This document shows, piece by piece, positions 23,331-36,041 of a DNA stretch of 64,000 bases. Numbering within the stretch: the first letter of the stretch is position 1; the number at the start of each line of letters is the position of its first letter. The position numbers and the translations under genes were made by a program. The stretch covers positions 124,001 through 188,000 of the forward strand of contig BDIU01000068.1 in assembly GCA_002118135.1 (NCBI GenBank). Reading direction: 5' to 3'. Source of the DNA: Trebouxia sp. TZW2008. Its lineage: Eukaryota; Chlorophyta; Trebouxiophyceae; Trebouxiales; Trebouxiaceae. Below the pieces are notes generated by a model. That model saw only the letters and a program-made list of their open reading frames with translations, did no database searches and was not told the origin of the DNA.

Positions 23331-24589
23331 TCAGACCTTTCTCATGAGCAGAAACACATTGCTGTCAACCTCCAGACTTTCCAGTTCTTTTGGTGACCCG
23401 ACAATCTGCATGAGCAAACCGCCATATGACACATAGACCTCCACTTTCAGCTGTCCAGTGTTCTGGTTATCTTTGAACTTGAAGACTTTGCCATGCATGA
23501 CGTAGTCATAGTCATCTAGCAAGCTGCCCTTGCCCTGCTTTGTTGCAAGATCCTGCACATCAAACTTTGTGTTTCAGAAATCGCGGCTGAACTAGCGCTC
23601 AAGCCTGCAGTGGTTGTAGCCACCCACAGGTCATTGCCGGCAATACACCAGCATGCAATACAGGCAAAAATTGGTAAACACTGCACTTTGCCTGCAGTGG
23701 TCCCAATGAGTAAGGACAATTCCATGTAAGGACAATTTTCTTTGTGGTCAAAGCAGTCATTACAAACAGAAGCCACTGTAGTCACCTACAGTCAACGCCA
23801 TCAATGCACTAGCGGCAAACAGGGGCACAAATCTGATCATGAAAAAGCTGTTACAAGCAGGTTCCCTACAGCTTGTTGTCAGCAATGCACTGAAAGCAAA
23901 CACAGGCAAAAGGTGTACCCACACTCCTGATCATGAAGAGGCTGATACAAGCAGTTGTGCATTGACTTTTGGAGCAGTGCATACCATGCCCTGCTACCAG
24001 AGTTCAGATGCAACAAGCCTTGCAGTGATCGTCATGCCTACTGTCGCAGTGCAGACCAACACAATGTACTAGCTGGCCCTATTGCATGCTTCAATGTCAG
24101 GAGCTTGCAGTACCCCAACAACAGGAAGCTGCTGTGATGACCAGTTGAATGCTGTAGCATGCACCAACTGACCTTGTCATAGTAGTCAGGAAAGTCCTCG
24201 TTGTTCCTGTGCAAAGTGGTGCTGAGCGCTAGACTGAACTTGTCTGCGACCTGTAAGCACAAGAGCTTGTCTTGATATGACATGCCTTTCTGCTACCTGT
24301 GTCCGTGCTCTCAGGTTCATGCTGGATGCCTGACTGGTATTTGTCCGCAAGGTCGCACCTCGACGGGGTACAGGTCAGAGTTTATGTCGAGTAATAGGTC
24401 CATCTCGTACATGTCGCTGTGGGCTCGAATTCTGGACACTGCGACCGGCAAAACAATAAAGAAAAGCACACATTGGCAAATCGAAGGCCTGCAGCCGTTA
24501 CTGGTACCTTTGTCGAAGCGTTTGCCATCTGGGTCTTTCTCGAGGACCTCAAAAATGTCAGCAAAATGTTGCCCTTGTTTCTTTCGCAT
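23331..24589 (-). CDS. RPB8: RNA polymerase I/II/III shared subunit RPB8 (RPABC3), 4 exons
   Basis: Shared small subunit of the three nuclear RNA polymerases, with an OB-like fold. Exons 24589-24508, 24438-24359, 24250-24173 and 23564-23331 join in phase to 157 residues; the family is about 145-150. Matching segments: FADIFEVLEKDPDGKRFDKV, SDMYEMDLLLDINSDLYPVE, VADKFSLALSTTL, then DYVMHGKVFKFKD, YVSYGGLLMQIVGSPKEL and a C-terminal LEVDSNVFLLMRKV, where YVSYGGLLM is the hallmark. The exon 2 acceptor (CGCAG|TGTCC) was chosen over a nearby AG because only it keeps the frame. The start ATG follows GTGAGC. It is divergent from CFIm25 with 301 bp between starts. The end lacks the few residues that follow LLMKK in animals. 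Confidence 0.95.
23600..23780. mobile_element. MITE-like element, partial copy 2
   Basis: In RPB8 intron 3. It contains GTAAGGACAATTCCATGTA and CAAAGCAGTCATTACAAACA and ends AGAAGCCACTGTA at 23780; the left end is not recognisable. Confidence 0.55.
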
Positions 24590-24890
24590 GCTCACAGGGC
24601 CGAAGGCACCCTCACTGCTCTAAATGCGCATCACAGCGCTTGCCAAGGCTGACAAGCGCATGAGCAGCACGGCTTGCAGCAAAAACGGAGACGAATCGAC
24701 GCAATGAGCGCCCGACTCGAGAGCTGGATTTGACCCATATGCACCGAGCCTTCGCCCGCGTTGTGCGCAGTTGCATCATCCGTCCGGCAACTGTTCATGC
24801 GGAGGATCTGTACGATTGTGATGCACCGTTGACTCCCGCCGACACGATGGGATCTCTTTGGCAGCGTTGTACTGATCACAGCTGAGCTGC
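24590..24890. promoter_or_regulatory. CpG-rich divergent promoter of RPB8 and CFIm25
   Basis: This 301-bp gap between the two divergent start codons contains many CG steps (CGGAGACGAATCGACGC, CCTTCGCCCGCG). Both genes act in transcription or mRNA 3' processing, so shared regulation is plausible but not shown. Confidence 0.55.
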
Positions 24891-26992
<2,102 letters not shown>

Positions 26993-27485
26993 TTCATAGG
27001 CTGCCTGATAGCTTGCTGTGTTTGAGGGTTGAGTCATGCATGTGGCCTACCATGCAAGCTCACACGGCCTGCGCCTATGCTGTCGTTCTGGAAGATATGA
27101 GACTAGAATGCTTTGACCTAAGCAGTCGACGTCAGTCAGTGGATACTTCATTTAAATTGGGCAAAGATGGTGGTGGCAGGCCAAACAACATCAGGCAAGG
27201 ACTTCAGCAGCTTGGCATTCGTCGCAACATTTATCCTACTAGGCTATATAAGACGCGGCGTGGGGTAAACAGTTTTAGACCATTCAAACACTGCAAGCTA
27301 GTTCAGCACACACCTGCGCCGTCAACAGTGCTAGCACAGCATACAAGGCTGGACACTGCTGACTGTGTGAACGAATTGCTGATCATGACTGTGCTAACAC
27401 ATTGCTGACTGTGTAAACAAATTGCTGACTTTGTTGACATACTGTAATTGATGTTATGTCAAAGACGCACTGTCTTGTGCTCAGC
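26993..27485. other. Convergent intergenic region, CFIm25 / GT90
   Basis: The 3' ends of two convergent genes lie 493 bp apart. I see short direct repeats (GACTGTGTAAAC...ATTGCTGA, about 27360-27440) and TGTAA words that could serve as poly(A) signals in green algae, but no gene. Confidence 0.4.
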
Positions 27486-29615
27486 TCATCTTTTGAAAGT
27501 ACTTTGATGACACATTTTGCATGTCCGGTCTTCAAACCGCCAAATGACAGGTCCAGTGAGACTTTCACCAAGAGACACAGCATCAGGGTGACGTTCGACT
27601 TCAAAGCGTTGCAGCTTTGAATATGCTACAATCAGTCTGTACCAGTATTCCCTCACGTTTTCCACACTCAGGACGTTTTGCGCCAAGTCTGCCCCTGCTG
27701 CAGCGATTCGCATGGCTGTTTTCTCGTTCTGTACCAGCTTTTTGACAACCTTATGCATCTTATTTGTCACGTCCCCAGTCTGCTCAATGCCCTTGGTGAG
27801 CACAACATTCTTGCCGTGCTGCAAGGTATGATACCAGAACTCAACCCAACCGCCAATTTGAGAGTGCACTACAGTCGAGTTGCACAGCAACAGTGTCTTC
27901 AATCTCGCTGAGTATGTGTTGCCTGGCCAGTTGAGCAGGTACTTGTACTTGCAGTGCTCTGGTAGCTTCACAAACTTCTGCGGGCTGTTGGGGTCTTTCC
28001 AGTTCCATATGCGGATGTCAAATTCAGGATACGCGTGCAGATCTACATCACGCATGATGTGCCTGTTGCCGGTGTCAATGTTCCCAGCAAAAAACAGCTT
28101 GCTGATCTTTGTTCCCCACGGAACTGCACGTGCTGCTTCTGCAAGCAGGTACTGCTGCTGATACCAGCCAGGCGTGTTAGCTTCATTCCAATCTGTGAAG
28201 GTGTGGTCTGGGTGTAATAGTACATGATCGTGATGTCGCTGTTTTGTCTGCACATGACACACACTTGCTGTGAGCAAAAGCTGCAGCAAGAATTAGTGAC
28301 TACGCATAAGTGCATCAGTACATGCTCATGATGCAGTTGTTCTGTCTATACATGACACAAATCTGCTGTGAGCAAAACTTGCAAGCAACATTAGGCGATA
28401 TGCATGGGTGCATCAGTACATGGCCACGATGCCGCTGTTTTCTCTGCGCATGACACACACATGGTATGAGCAAAACTTGCAAGCAATGTCTGTCTGCACA
28501 TAACACACACAAGCTGCGAGCAAAAGATGCAAGCGACGTGAGACGATCTGCATGGGTGTAACAGTACATGTACAAGAGACCACTGTTTTGTCTGCCCTTG
28601 ACACAAACGCTTTGCGGTGAGCAGAACATGCAGCGATATTCAGTGACATGCCTGGATGACAGCTGTCTGACAGTGGTGCACAGCCTTTTTCATCACAGAG
28701 AACATCAGGAAAATTTGCATGACCAGCAAACAGAACATGTGTGGACAGGATGGGCTACAAAGCAGGTGACTCAGCCAAGTCTTGAGGGACCTTATGACAT
28801 ACGTCAAGGCCTTGAGACTTGCACATGTCAAATTACACATGCAGAAATTAGTGTGAGCCAAAAATGCATGCACGAAGGAGGTGTTACACGCAGCAGGGCT
28901 TATAAGCGCCAAACAGACTAGCGGGATATATCCAACAGCAAGGAAGTCATTCTGGTCCAAAACCCATTTTCCTCAGGAGCTGTCAGATTTTGAGTCATTT
29001 TGCAAGACTGGAAATAAACAAGCAAAAAGACGCAATCTGAACCCATAAAGGCAGAAAGGCTTGCCTGCATAAAGACTGGTCCTTGAAGCGGACAGCCTGT
29101 ACTTTGACCACTTCTGTCATTTGGGGGCCAATCCCCAGTCAGCAGCAGAAAGTCCACATCTGGCAAGCGGTAATGCTGAGCAACATCAAGGAGTTGCAGC
29201 TTGACATTCCGGTTCCTGCTTTGCGTGTTATGCCAATCTATGACTTCACCAGCGATGTAAACTTGTCCAGACAGAATTTGAACTCTGAAACCTGCAGTCA
29301 AGTGGGTGCAGATATAGACGTGCTGGTTGTTGCAGATGCAAGTTCGTCAGCGAGAAACATGCATTTGGAACCAGAAAGGCATCACCCACTTGGTTCCCTC
29401 TCTGAGCAGTAAGGTTGTTCCACCATGTCTATGTGGATGCCTGTCTTTGTGAAACGATGCAGGTCGGTCGTGATCTGGGTAAACAGGACTTCAGAGGGAG
29501 ACATCGGAAAGCTGACATTGTTCGCTCCGGACGTGTTAAATTGCAGTGCGCACCGCACTTGTGCGCCTAAGGCAGCTACCAGCAGCAACAAAAGGGCAGC
29601 TGCCTTAGACGGCAT
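27486..29615 (-). CDS. GT90 / CAP10-domain O-glycosyltransferase, 3 exons
   Basis: Member of family GT90 (CAP10, POGLUT), enzymes of the ER/Golgi that use UDP-sugars (O-glucosyl- or xylosyltransferases). Exons 29615-29390, 29291-29065 and 28247-27486 join in phase to 404 residues. It starts with a signal peptide (LLLLLVAALGAQVRC) and continues with MVEQPYC, FRVQILSGQVYIAGEV, LPDVDFLLLTGDWPP, HTFTDWNEANTPGW, KLFFAGNIDTGNR, KYKYLLNWPGNTYSARLK and SQIGGWVEFWYHTLQHGKN; the NWPGNTYSARLK and WVEFWYH blocks are diagnostic of CAP10. The second intron uses a GC donor (ATGCAG|GCAAGC), needed for the phase. Splice choice at intron 1 is ambiguous (29390/29291 or 29386/29284 both keep frame). Intron 2 is an array of exon 3 head copies. 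No KDEL-like tail is seen. Confidence 0.92.
28260..28625 (-). repeat. Three acceptor-side copies of GT90 exon 3
   Basis: Copies of the intron 2 tail (TGAGCAAAACTTGCAAGC..., ...ACACACAC) plus the exon 3 head start at about 28350, 28440 and 28600. They read TEQLHHEHVLMHP, RKQRHRGHVLMHP and DKTVV..., against TKQRHHDHVLLHP at the true start (28247). The first two remain open across the copied exon part. Confidence 0.88.
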
Positions 29616-30560
29616 GACCGCCCAGCGGTGCCCAAATCGCGACCACGGTGTCAAATGTGTACACGCCTTTGTCCTTGTAGCTTCTGAGCACGCCTCGCTA
29701 TGCGCTGCAGCTGCTTCTTGGATCTGGCATCAGCTATGTTCAACACGACAACGCCGACAACACATGGTTTCAGGCTGACTCGTTACGCCCCAACGACGCG
29801 ACGCTTTTGCGGACCCATGACCTCCATGCGAGGGGTATCGGCGTCGCCTGCACAAGCTATTTCCCCTGGTAGCAGTTGCACTGCCATTTTGCCATTTGGC
29901 GCTGAAGTTTTCGACAGCAAAGATTAGTCAACGTCAATTTACTACACCTGTCAGAGCGATCGGAGGCGATAACAAACGCCCTCCCTCAAAGGGCGATTAG
30001 GTCAAGCAGCTTAGTCATTTGAGCAGTTTAGGCAACCCGACGAGGAAGTCGTGAAGCTGACGTTCCTTCTGCAGGTTGGAGGACGCTTGTGCGACACGGG
30101 CGGTGGAAATCTAACGGTCTGAACAAATTGCCCGAGCGGGAAGTGTCGCGGCGTCACCAAACGACATACAGATGCGATCTGCAGGCAAGGCAACCCCAGG
30201 CAATACCCCCAAAAGACCAGCTGCCGGAACTCAGGCTCTCGTGCAAGATAGTGCCTTCCAGGGAATGAAGTGGCAGAGGCTCGGCGAGCGCGTGACCATC
30301 AAACACTGTTTTGTGTGGTTGAAAGTGGCAACTGTGGCTCCCGGCAGGTAAGTCAAGAGAACAATCTGGCTGACCTGCGCATGCCCGTTAACAGCGCTGC
30401 GCTAGACCCAACAAACGATGACCTATTACCCTCTCAAGTGCCCGCATCGACAATGCGAGTGGTGACAGGGACTACACGCCCCGCTGGGCGCATAGATGGT
30501 GCGATCTGCTGACGTTGTCCAATGAGCAGCAACAGCAAGTACGTCTGGACTTGCTGGTGT
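29500..30560. promoter_or_regulatory. CpG-rich divergent promoter, GT90 / unknown gene
   Basis: There are 556 bp between the divergent start codons 29615 (-) and 30172 (+). The stretch and both first exons are clearly CG-rich (GACCGCCCAGCGG, GACGCGACGC, GAGCGATCGGAGGCG). It holds no other gene I can support. Confidence 0.5.
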
Positions 30561-33500
30561 TTGCGGACGAAGACCTGACTGTTGCTCCGGAGGCAAACTT
30601 CTGCATCAGCCATGCAGCCTCAACTGATTATGCACCCAGCCTGCCTGGCGACTTCTTGACATCAGGGGGAGATCTTGATACCTGGACAGCTGTGGTAATA
30701 TGAACTGCAGTGCTGCTCAGTGCAATGTCGAATACAGTCACTACTCTTTGTAACAATAGCTTTGATTCCCAAGAAACTTTTCTCTACATTGAACTGTCCT
30801 TCCTGGGTGGTGCCACTGCAGCCAGAATGCAGTGATTGCTTGCCAATTGCATTGTCCTTACACTGAGATTGTGCTAACATCGAACGTCCTCACAAAGAGA
30901 AGTTACTGTACACTGTTAAGCATGAAGCAGCAGCATGCACATTCACTGATCCCAGTGACTGATGCCAGTAACTGTTACTCAGCATGTAATGGTTGTTAGC
31001 GTACTGCTACGTATCAACGCCGTGGATTTCCAGATAGAATCAGACATAGTTATTGTCAAAATCACAGCAATGCAATATATATACAGGTTTTGGCCCTTTG
31101 TGCATTGAGGTCTATGTCTCTAGCGCATTGATAATGCTTGCTTCAATCTTAACAGCCAGCCTTTGAATGGCTGTAATTGTGATCACATACAGGAGCTGCC
31201 AAATCAAGGCACAGACGGCGCAAGCATCCCCAAAATGTTTTTCAAGAAAAAGCCCCCACTCGGCAATTGGCATATCTTTCTGGCGCCTTCAGAACAGGCT
31301 GGCAGTGCACAAATCAAGAACGAGGACTTCACTAAAGCTCTGGAATGCATGAGAGACTTCAGGCAAAACGCCCAGAGTCCAGCCCATACTGCTCGTAAGT
31401 CTGCCTTGCTACATTGCTGCAGCAACTCTGTCTGGGTGGTTGCAATATGCAGCTGCATAATAAGTTCTCTTTGTAACAACTGCTTTGGCTACCGAGTAAT
31501 TGCACTCTTGGCTTTGCCTGCATGCCAAGACAGGAAACAGGCCACACACATCTAGCACCACGTAGAGAAGCTTTCCCAGGAGAATATCTTACAACATGCA
31601 GTACTCATGCTGATGCTATACTTTCTCTTCTGCTGGTAGTGGGAGGGAGAGACTTATGCATCACAAAATTTTGCCAGTTAAGCCAGATCCATCAGACGAC
31701 AGATTTGACAGCTTTCTGCTGTCAGTGTGTTTCTCAGCCATTACTGCTGTTGCTTTATGCGGTCTGGTGCTGGTTGCAGAAGGGCCAGACTTAAGCATTG
31801 CAGACCCTCACAGACCAACTTAGCCAGATCCATTAGACGGCAGACTTGACAGCTTTTTGCCGTCATTGCGTTTAGCATCCATTACTGCTGTTGCTGTATG
31901 CTGTCTGGTGCTGATTGCAGAAGGGCCAGACTTAAGCATTACAGACCCTCACAGACCAACTTAGCCAGATCCATCAGACGGCAGACTTGACAGCTTTTTG
32001 CCGTCATTGCGTTTATCATCCATTACTGCTGTTGCTGTATGCTGTCTGGTGCTGATTGCAGGAGGGAGAGACTTATGCATCACAGAGCTTTGCAGACCAA
32101 TCAAGCCAGATACATCAGACAACAGGCTTGACAGCTTTATGTTGTTAGTGTGTTTCTATCCATTACTGCTGTTGCTGTATGCAGTCCGGTGCTGGTTGCA
32201 GGAGGGATGGACTTACGCATTGCAGAACCTTGCAGACCAATCAAGCCAGATCGATCAGACAACAGGCTTGACAGCTTTATGCTGTCAGTGTGTTTCTATC
32301 CATTACTGCTGTTGCTGTATGCGGTCCGGTGCTGGTTTGCAGGAGGGAGAGACTTACGCAATGCAGAAACTTGTAGACCAGTCAAGCCAGATCCATCAGG
32401 CAACAGCTTTGACAGCTTTATGCTGTCAGTGTGTTTCTCATCCATTTGCTGCTGTTGCTTTATGCAGCTTGGTGCAGGTTGCAGAAGGGACAGACCTACG
32501 CATCACAGTCCCTTGTAAACCTTGTGAGCCAGCTTCAGCAAGCAATAAGCTTGACAGTGCATGCTGTTGGAAAGTCCTGATTGCAGTCTTGTTGCCGCTC
32601 TAGATTTTGCTGTTGCTGTAGACAGCCTTGTGGTGATTGCAGGAGGGACGGACTTAAGCGTTGCAGACCCTGGCAGATCAATTGTGCCTGTTCAACCAGG
32701 CAACAGATTTGATAATCTTATGCCAAGACTTCCAAGCCACTGGTATGTCTTCCAGATCTACGTATGTATTGCTAAATCCTGCAATTTGGAATTTCTCTAT
32801 ATGTTTTTTGGTTTCATCTAAGCCTGGGGTGTTCCAAGCCACTGGTAAGTCATCCAGATCTGCAAATGCATTGCTGTATCCTGCAGCTTGACATGTTTTC
32901 TATTGGGCTTTTGGTTTCACCTGGGCCGATGCAAGCCACTGGTACATCATCCATTTCTGCATATGCATTGCTGTATCCTGCATTTTGAAATGTTTTCTGT
33001 TACCTTTTGGGTTTGATCTCAGCCTTGGGTGGTTTCATTGTGCCGGAGTGCAGCCAAAGACACACCGCTGTATACAGTGACTTCTCTTGATGGCGACTTC
33101 TTTGTTTACCAAGAACGTGTACATTACCTCAAATTGTCTGTAGTCAGAGGGACCAATGCAGCAGAATGCAGAAGTTGATTTCAAATTGCATTGTCATTAC
33201 GTCAAGAATGTCCTGACATCGAGTGTCCTTACAAAGGAAAGTAACTGTATAACATATGATTCCAGCTAGGTTTCCTCCATACTTCTCAACATGGCCTCGC
33301 TCTTTGTTGCTACTGCTCATTTTGCTAAAAGCAACACATTATTACGAGCCATTTTGCACTGCAAAATCTTTCTTGCAGAACACAGTCCTCAAAACATTTA
33401 TCATCATCAGCAAAGGACAAGTATACTATGCAATGCCTGACAGAACCAGATGAGAATCACACTAAGATGATGACTTCAATGAAGCTGCCAAATTTGTATT

Positions 33501-36041
33501 TGAAGCACTGTGGGAGTCGAAGATGTCATGCAGCTCTTGCAGTTTTGCTGTGCCAGTGCTGTGTGACTGCAGCTGTGGGGCTGGAGTGTAGGGGTATAAA
33601 CCCTAGCAGCTATGTTCTGCAGGAACTCGCTAGACAAGAACCAAACATTCAAGGAAGCTGCCAAGTTTGCGCCTGAAGCAATGTGGCTGTTGAAGATCTC
33701 AAGGAGCTCTTGCACTTCTGCGATGCTGATGTTGTACCAATGCAGCCGTCGGACTTCAGGGTATCATGCTGAACCCTTGCAGCTTTGCTTTGCAGGAACC
33801 CACCAGACAAAACCCAAACAAAGATGATGGTTTACTTCAAGGAAGCTGCAAAGTTTGCGCCTGACGCATTGTGGCTTTTGAAGATGTCATGCAGCTCTTG
33901 CAGTTCTGCTGTGCCGGTGCTGTGTGCTGTGGTGGGACTGATTCAGGGAATTGAGGAATTGATGAATCAACGCATACTTGCTGAAGTGAGTCCTCTGCCA
34001 TTCTTTTGTGTATTGATGGTGTTCTGTGGATAACAGAAGAATTGCACAACAACTCTGCTTGCCGTGATGATACTGAATGATCCAGAGAGTTTGATGCAAT
34101 CAAGTGTTTGCCAAGGCAACAAGCAATCTCATATTATTCAAGCTGCAAAGCTCATGAACTACAATCAAACCAGCCAGTCGTATTGTTGTGTCCCTCAAGT
34201 TGACAGGCATCTGCAACACTGGGCAAGCTGTTGTGCTGCCTGCAGGAAGTTTGCAAACAATTGTTTGCAGAGGCAAAGCTGTTGTGCTGCGTGCAGGAAG
34301 CTTGCAAGAAGTTGTTTGCAAAGGCCAAAAGCGCTATCATTTGGTGTGGAGGGCTCTTGCCGCAGGCAAATCACGGGACTCATTTGGAGTTCCAACTAAC
34401 TCAGATGCTGATCGACTTGGAGTAAGCTCGTCATTTAATTGGGTCCTGCACTGCTTGCTTGCCCTGTTGGGTTTCATTGTTGTGTGCACCTGTAAGCAAG
34501 ACCCTGAAAAGCTGCTTCTGGCACCCCTTCCCACCCCTTCAGGGTATGGGGGTATAGGGGCGGTATCCGGTACCCCTTCCCTGTACCCTTTGGGCCAGTA
34601 TCCCTTCAGGGTACAGGGAAATAGTCTTTGTATTTTTATGTTTTCATTTTTTTGGTTTTTAAGGGGTGCTGTCCGTTCTCGATGCACAAATGCCGAGTAG
34701 CTTGGAGTACACTCAACAATTGTGTCATGCACTTTTGGCCTACTCTATTGCATACTGTTTCAGTGTGATTGGGCGAGCAGAAAGCTGTCGTGTCTTGAGA
34801 TCAATGCACAAATGCTGAGATGCGTCATGCACTTTTGGCCTGCTCTGTTGCGTTCCATTTCTGTGTTATCAAATAAGCAGAAAGCTGTCAATCTTTGAGA
34901 TCAATGCATACGTCAGGCACTGTTCCTGTCCAAACAAGTGATTTTGGTTGTCAATGCACTCACTCACTCACTCACTCACTCACTCACTCACTCACTCACT
35001 CACTCACTCACTCACTCGTTCTCAACGTGTGCTAGACAGGCTCAGCAGGCCCAGCTAGGTACATAATGGAGCAATCAACTGTTTTCAACCAGTTGGGTCC
35101 TGTGCTTTTCTGACCATTTGTACTAAGCATGAAGGAGATGAGGTCCTTATGACCCATTCTGCCAAGTATCTCTGGATTTCCACACACACACAGCCGCTTT
35201 GCTAGAATGTAGCCCCTAGTGTTGTTATGTGCGCTGCACTGCAGGCAGCTCTTACAAAAGATCAAAAGCTTTTTTGAGGAAATCCCACCAGTAGGTAAAG
35301 GTGTGGTTTCAATATCCAAGTTCTACTGGAACAGCAACAAGCGCAAAGAGCGGGCCAAGGATCTTCTTGATGAATTCAACGACTACGAGCGTCATCAACA
35401 GGTGAACGGTTCAATCCTATCTGCCAAAATACAACACACTAGAGAGGGATTGATCTTGTCTGCGGCTACAATGTCACTGGTGCCATCACATATTCTGGTC
35501 AAGGACCACAAACGTCACCAACGCCACCTAAACCGCAGGCCATGCGCGCCTGCACAATATTGCATGTTGCCCTGCACGCCCCACAAATTTGTGCACATGA
35601 TCTGGGTAATCCAGCCCAATTGTACAGCCCAATTGCTAAGCCTCATGTTGATTTCTGTGCCTCACATGCCAGCTGGCAGCACCTTTCATGAAGGCAGACC
35701 AGCTGACTCATTCCACCGTGGTCATTATCATGCACATATGCTAGCTTACAGTATTGAAGTGTCACAGGCTAGCTGTTGTATTAGTCATATTAGTCATATG
35801 GTTGGAGCTTGCTGTGTATGCCCACACATTGTGTTTGCCCCTGTAGACCCCTGGCTTTTACAGTGTTCTAGATGCAGTTCATATGTAGTCCATATGCTTC
35901 TGAAAGCTAATTTGCCTGCAGAGTGCGATTTTTGCAATGAGCACTGAGATCTACAGCATGGTGTCCTTCATGAGCAAAGCAGTCAGGCACGCGTATGCAG
36001 TCTCTCAGCAGAGAAACGTTGGAAGCAGCAGCGCGACATAA
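30172..36041 (+). CDS. Unrecognised protein, partly resolved multi-exon gene
   Basis: I do not recognise this protein. Exons in phase: 30172-30347 (MRSAGKATPGNTPKRP..., a basic, Pro/Ala-rich start), 30469-30694 (RWAHRWCDLLTLSNEQQQQ, VFADEDLTVAPEANFCIS), 31193-31394 (MFFKKKPPLGNWHIFLAPSE, KALECMRDF). The middle is uncertain: 31640-34330 holds arrays of exon copies, of which at least one FKEAAKFAPEALWLLK-like exon near 33820-33990 may be used. The end is clearer: 35245-35401 (KIKSFFEEIPPVGKG, KFYWNSNKRKERAKDLLDEF) and 35922-36041 (MVSFMSKAVRHAYAVSQQRN, then stop). The amphipathic, helix-rich character suggests a scaffold or regulatory protein, but no function can be assigned. The divergent CpG-rich promoter with GT90 supports the start. 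Confidence 0.5.
30732..30914. mobile_element. MITE-like element, copy 3
   Basis: About 183 bp in intron 2 of the unknown gene. Left end TACAGTCACTACTCTTTGTA, right end CACAAAGAGAAGTTACTGTA; these are inverted repeats with few mismatches. Interior: CCCAAGAAAC..., ATTGAACTGTCCTT, GAATGCAGTGATTGC. Ends in TA as expected for a TA target duplication. Confidence 0.75.
31640..32690 (+). repeat. 141-bp tandem array, about seven copies
   Basis: Units begin AGCCAGATCCATCAGACG at 31681, 31822, 31963, 32104, 32243 and 32384, with a weaker one near 32527. The spacing is 141 bp (one of 139), exactly 47 codons, and reading frames stay open over several units. Each unit contains TGGTGCTGGTTGCAG, an acceptor-like end, then GAGGGAGAGACTTACGCA-like exon text. 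I read it as copies of an acceptor-side exon head of the surrounding gene. Confidence 0.9.
32720..33025 (+). repeat. About 103-bp tandem array, three copies
   Basis: Units carry CAAGCCACTGGTAAGTCATC (a donor-like junction), GCATTGCTGTATCCTGCA and TGTTTTCTGTT...TTTTGGTTTCA. They follow the 141-bp array directly and look like donor-side copies of the same exon. Confidence 0.85.
33073..33250. mobile_element. MITE-like element, copy 4
   Basis: About 178 bp. Left end TACAGTGACTTCTCTTGATG, right end TACAAAGGAAAGTAACTGTA. Interior: GACATCGAGTGTCCTTACAA and GAGGGACCAATGCAGCAGAA. A TA dinucleotide flanks each end. Confidence 0.75.
33440..33990 (+). repeat. Three copies of an FKEAAKFAPEALW exon
   Basis: Copies at about 33440-33560, 33640-33750 and 33820-33990 read DDFNEAAKFVFEALWESK, FKEAAKFAPEAMWLLKIS and FKEAAKFAPDALWLLKMS. 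The third continues in frame to GIEELMNQRILAE and a GTGAGT donor at 33991, so it is the best candidate for the functional exon of the unknown gene. Confidence 0.8.
34210..34335 (+). repeat. 51-bp direct duplication
   Basis: CTGTTGTGCTGCCTGCAGGA... is repeated 51 bp later as CTGTTGTGCTGCGTGCAGGA..., followed by GTTTGCAAACAATTG / CTTGCAAGAAGTTG. The frame is kept across the copies (51 = 17 codons). Confidence 0.8.
34577..34620. repeat. Perfect 13-bp inverted repeat, hairpin
   Basis: TTCCCTGTACCCT (34577-34589) and AGGGTACAGGGAA (34608-34620) are exact inverse complements with an 18-base loop. The neighbourhood (34519-34600) is full of GGTATNGGGG and ACCCCTTCCC words. Its role is unknown. Confidence 0.9.
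34956..35018. repeat. (CTCA)n microsatellite
   Basis: About 15 uninterrupted copies of the tetranucleotide ACTC/CTCA. Confidence 0.97.
35020..35105 (+). repeat. Dispersed repeat B, copy 1
   Basis: The block GCTAGACAGGCTCAGCAGGC ... CTAGGTACAT ... GGAGCAAT ... CAACCAGTTGGGTCCTG recurs at 50685-50766 (+) and inverted at 54741-54818. No coding capacity or inverted ends seen; possibly a short transposon relic. Confidence 0.75.

Noticed and set aside
31998..32603. Long open frame of 201 codons rich in Cys and Leu
   Set aside because: It spans a 141-bp tandem array whose unit length is a multiple of three, so openness is expected; it contains acceptor-like ends.
35219..35947. Open frame of 242 codons on the plus strand
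   Set aside because: Only 35245-35401 reads like an exon (clear acceptor and donor, helical charged protein); the remainder looks like intron.
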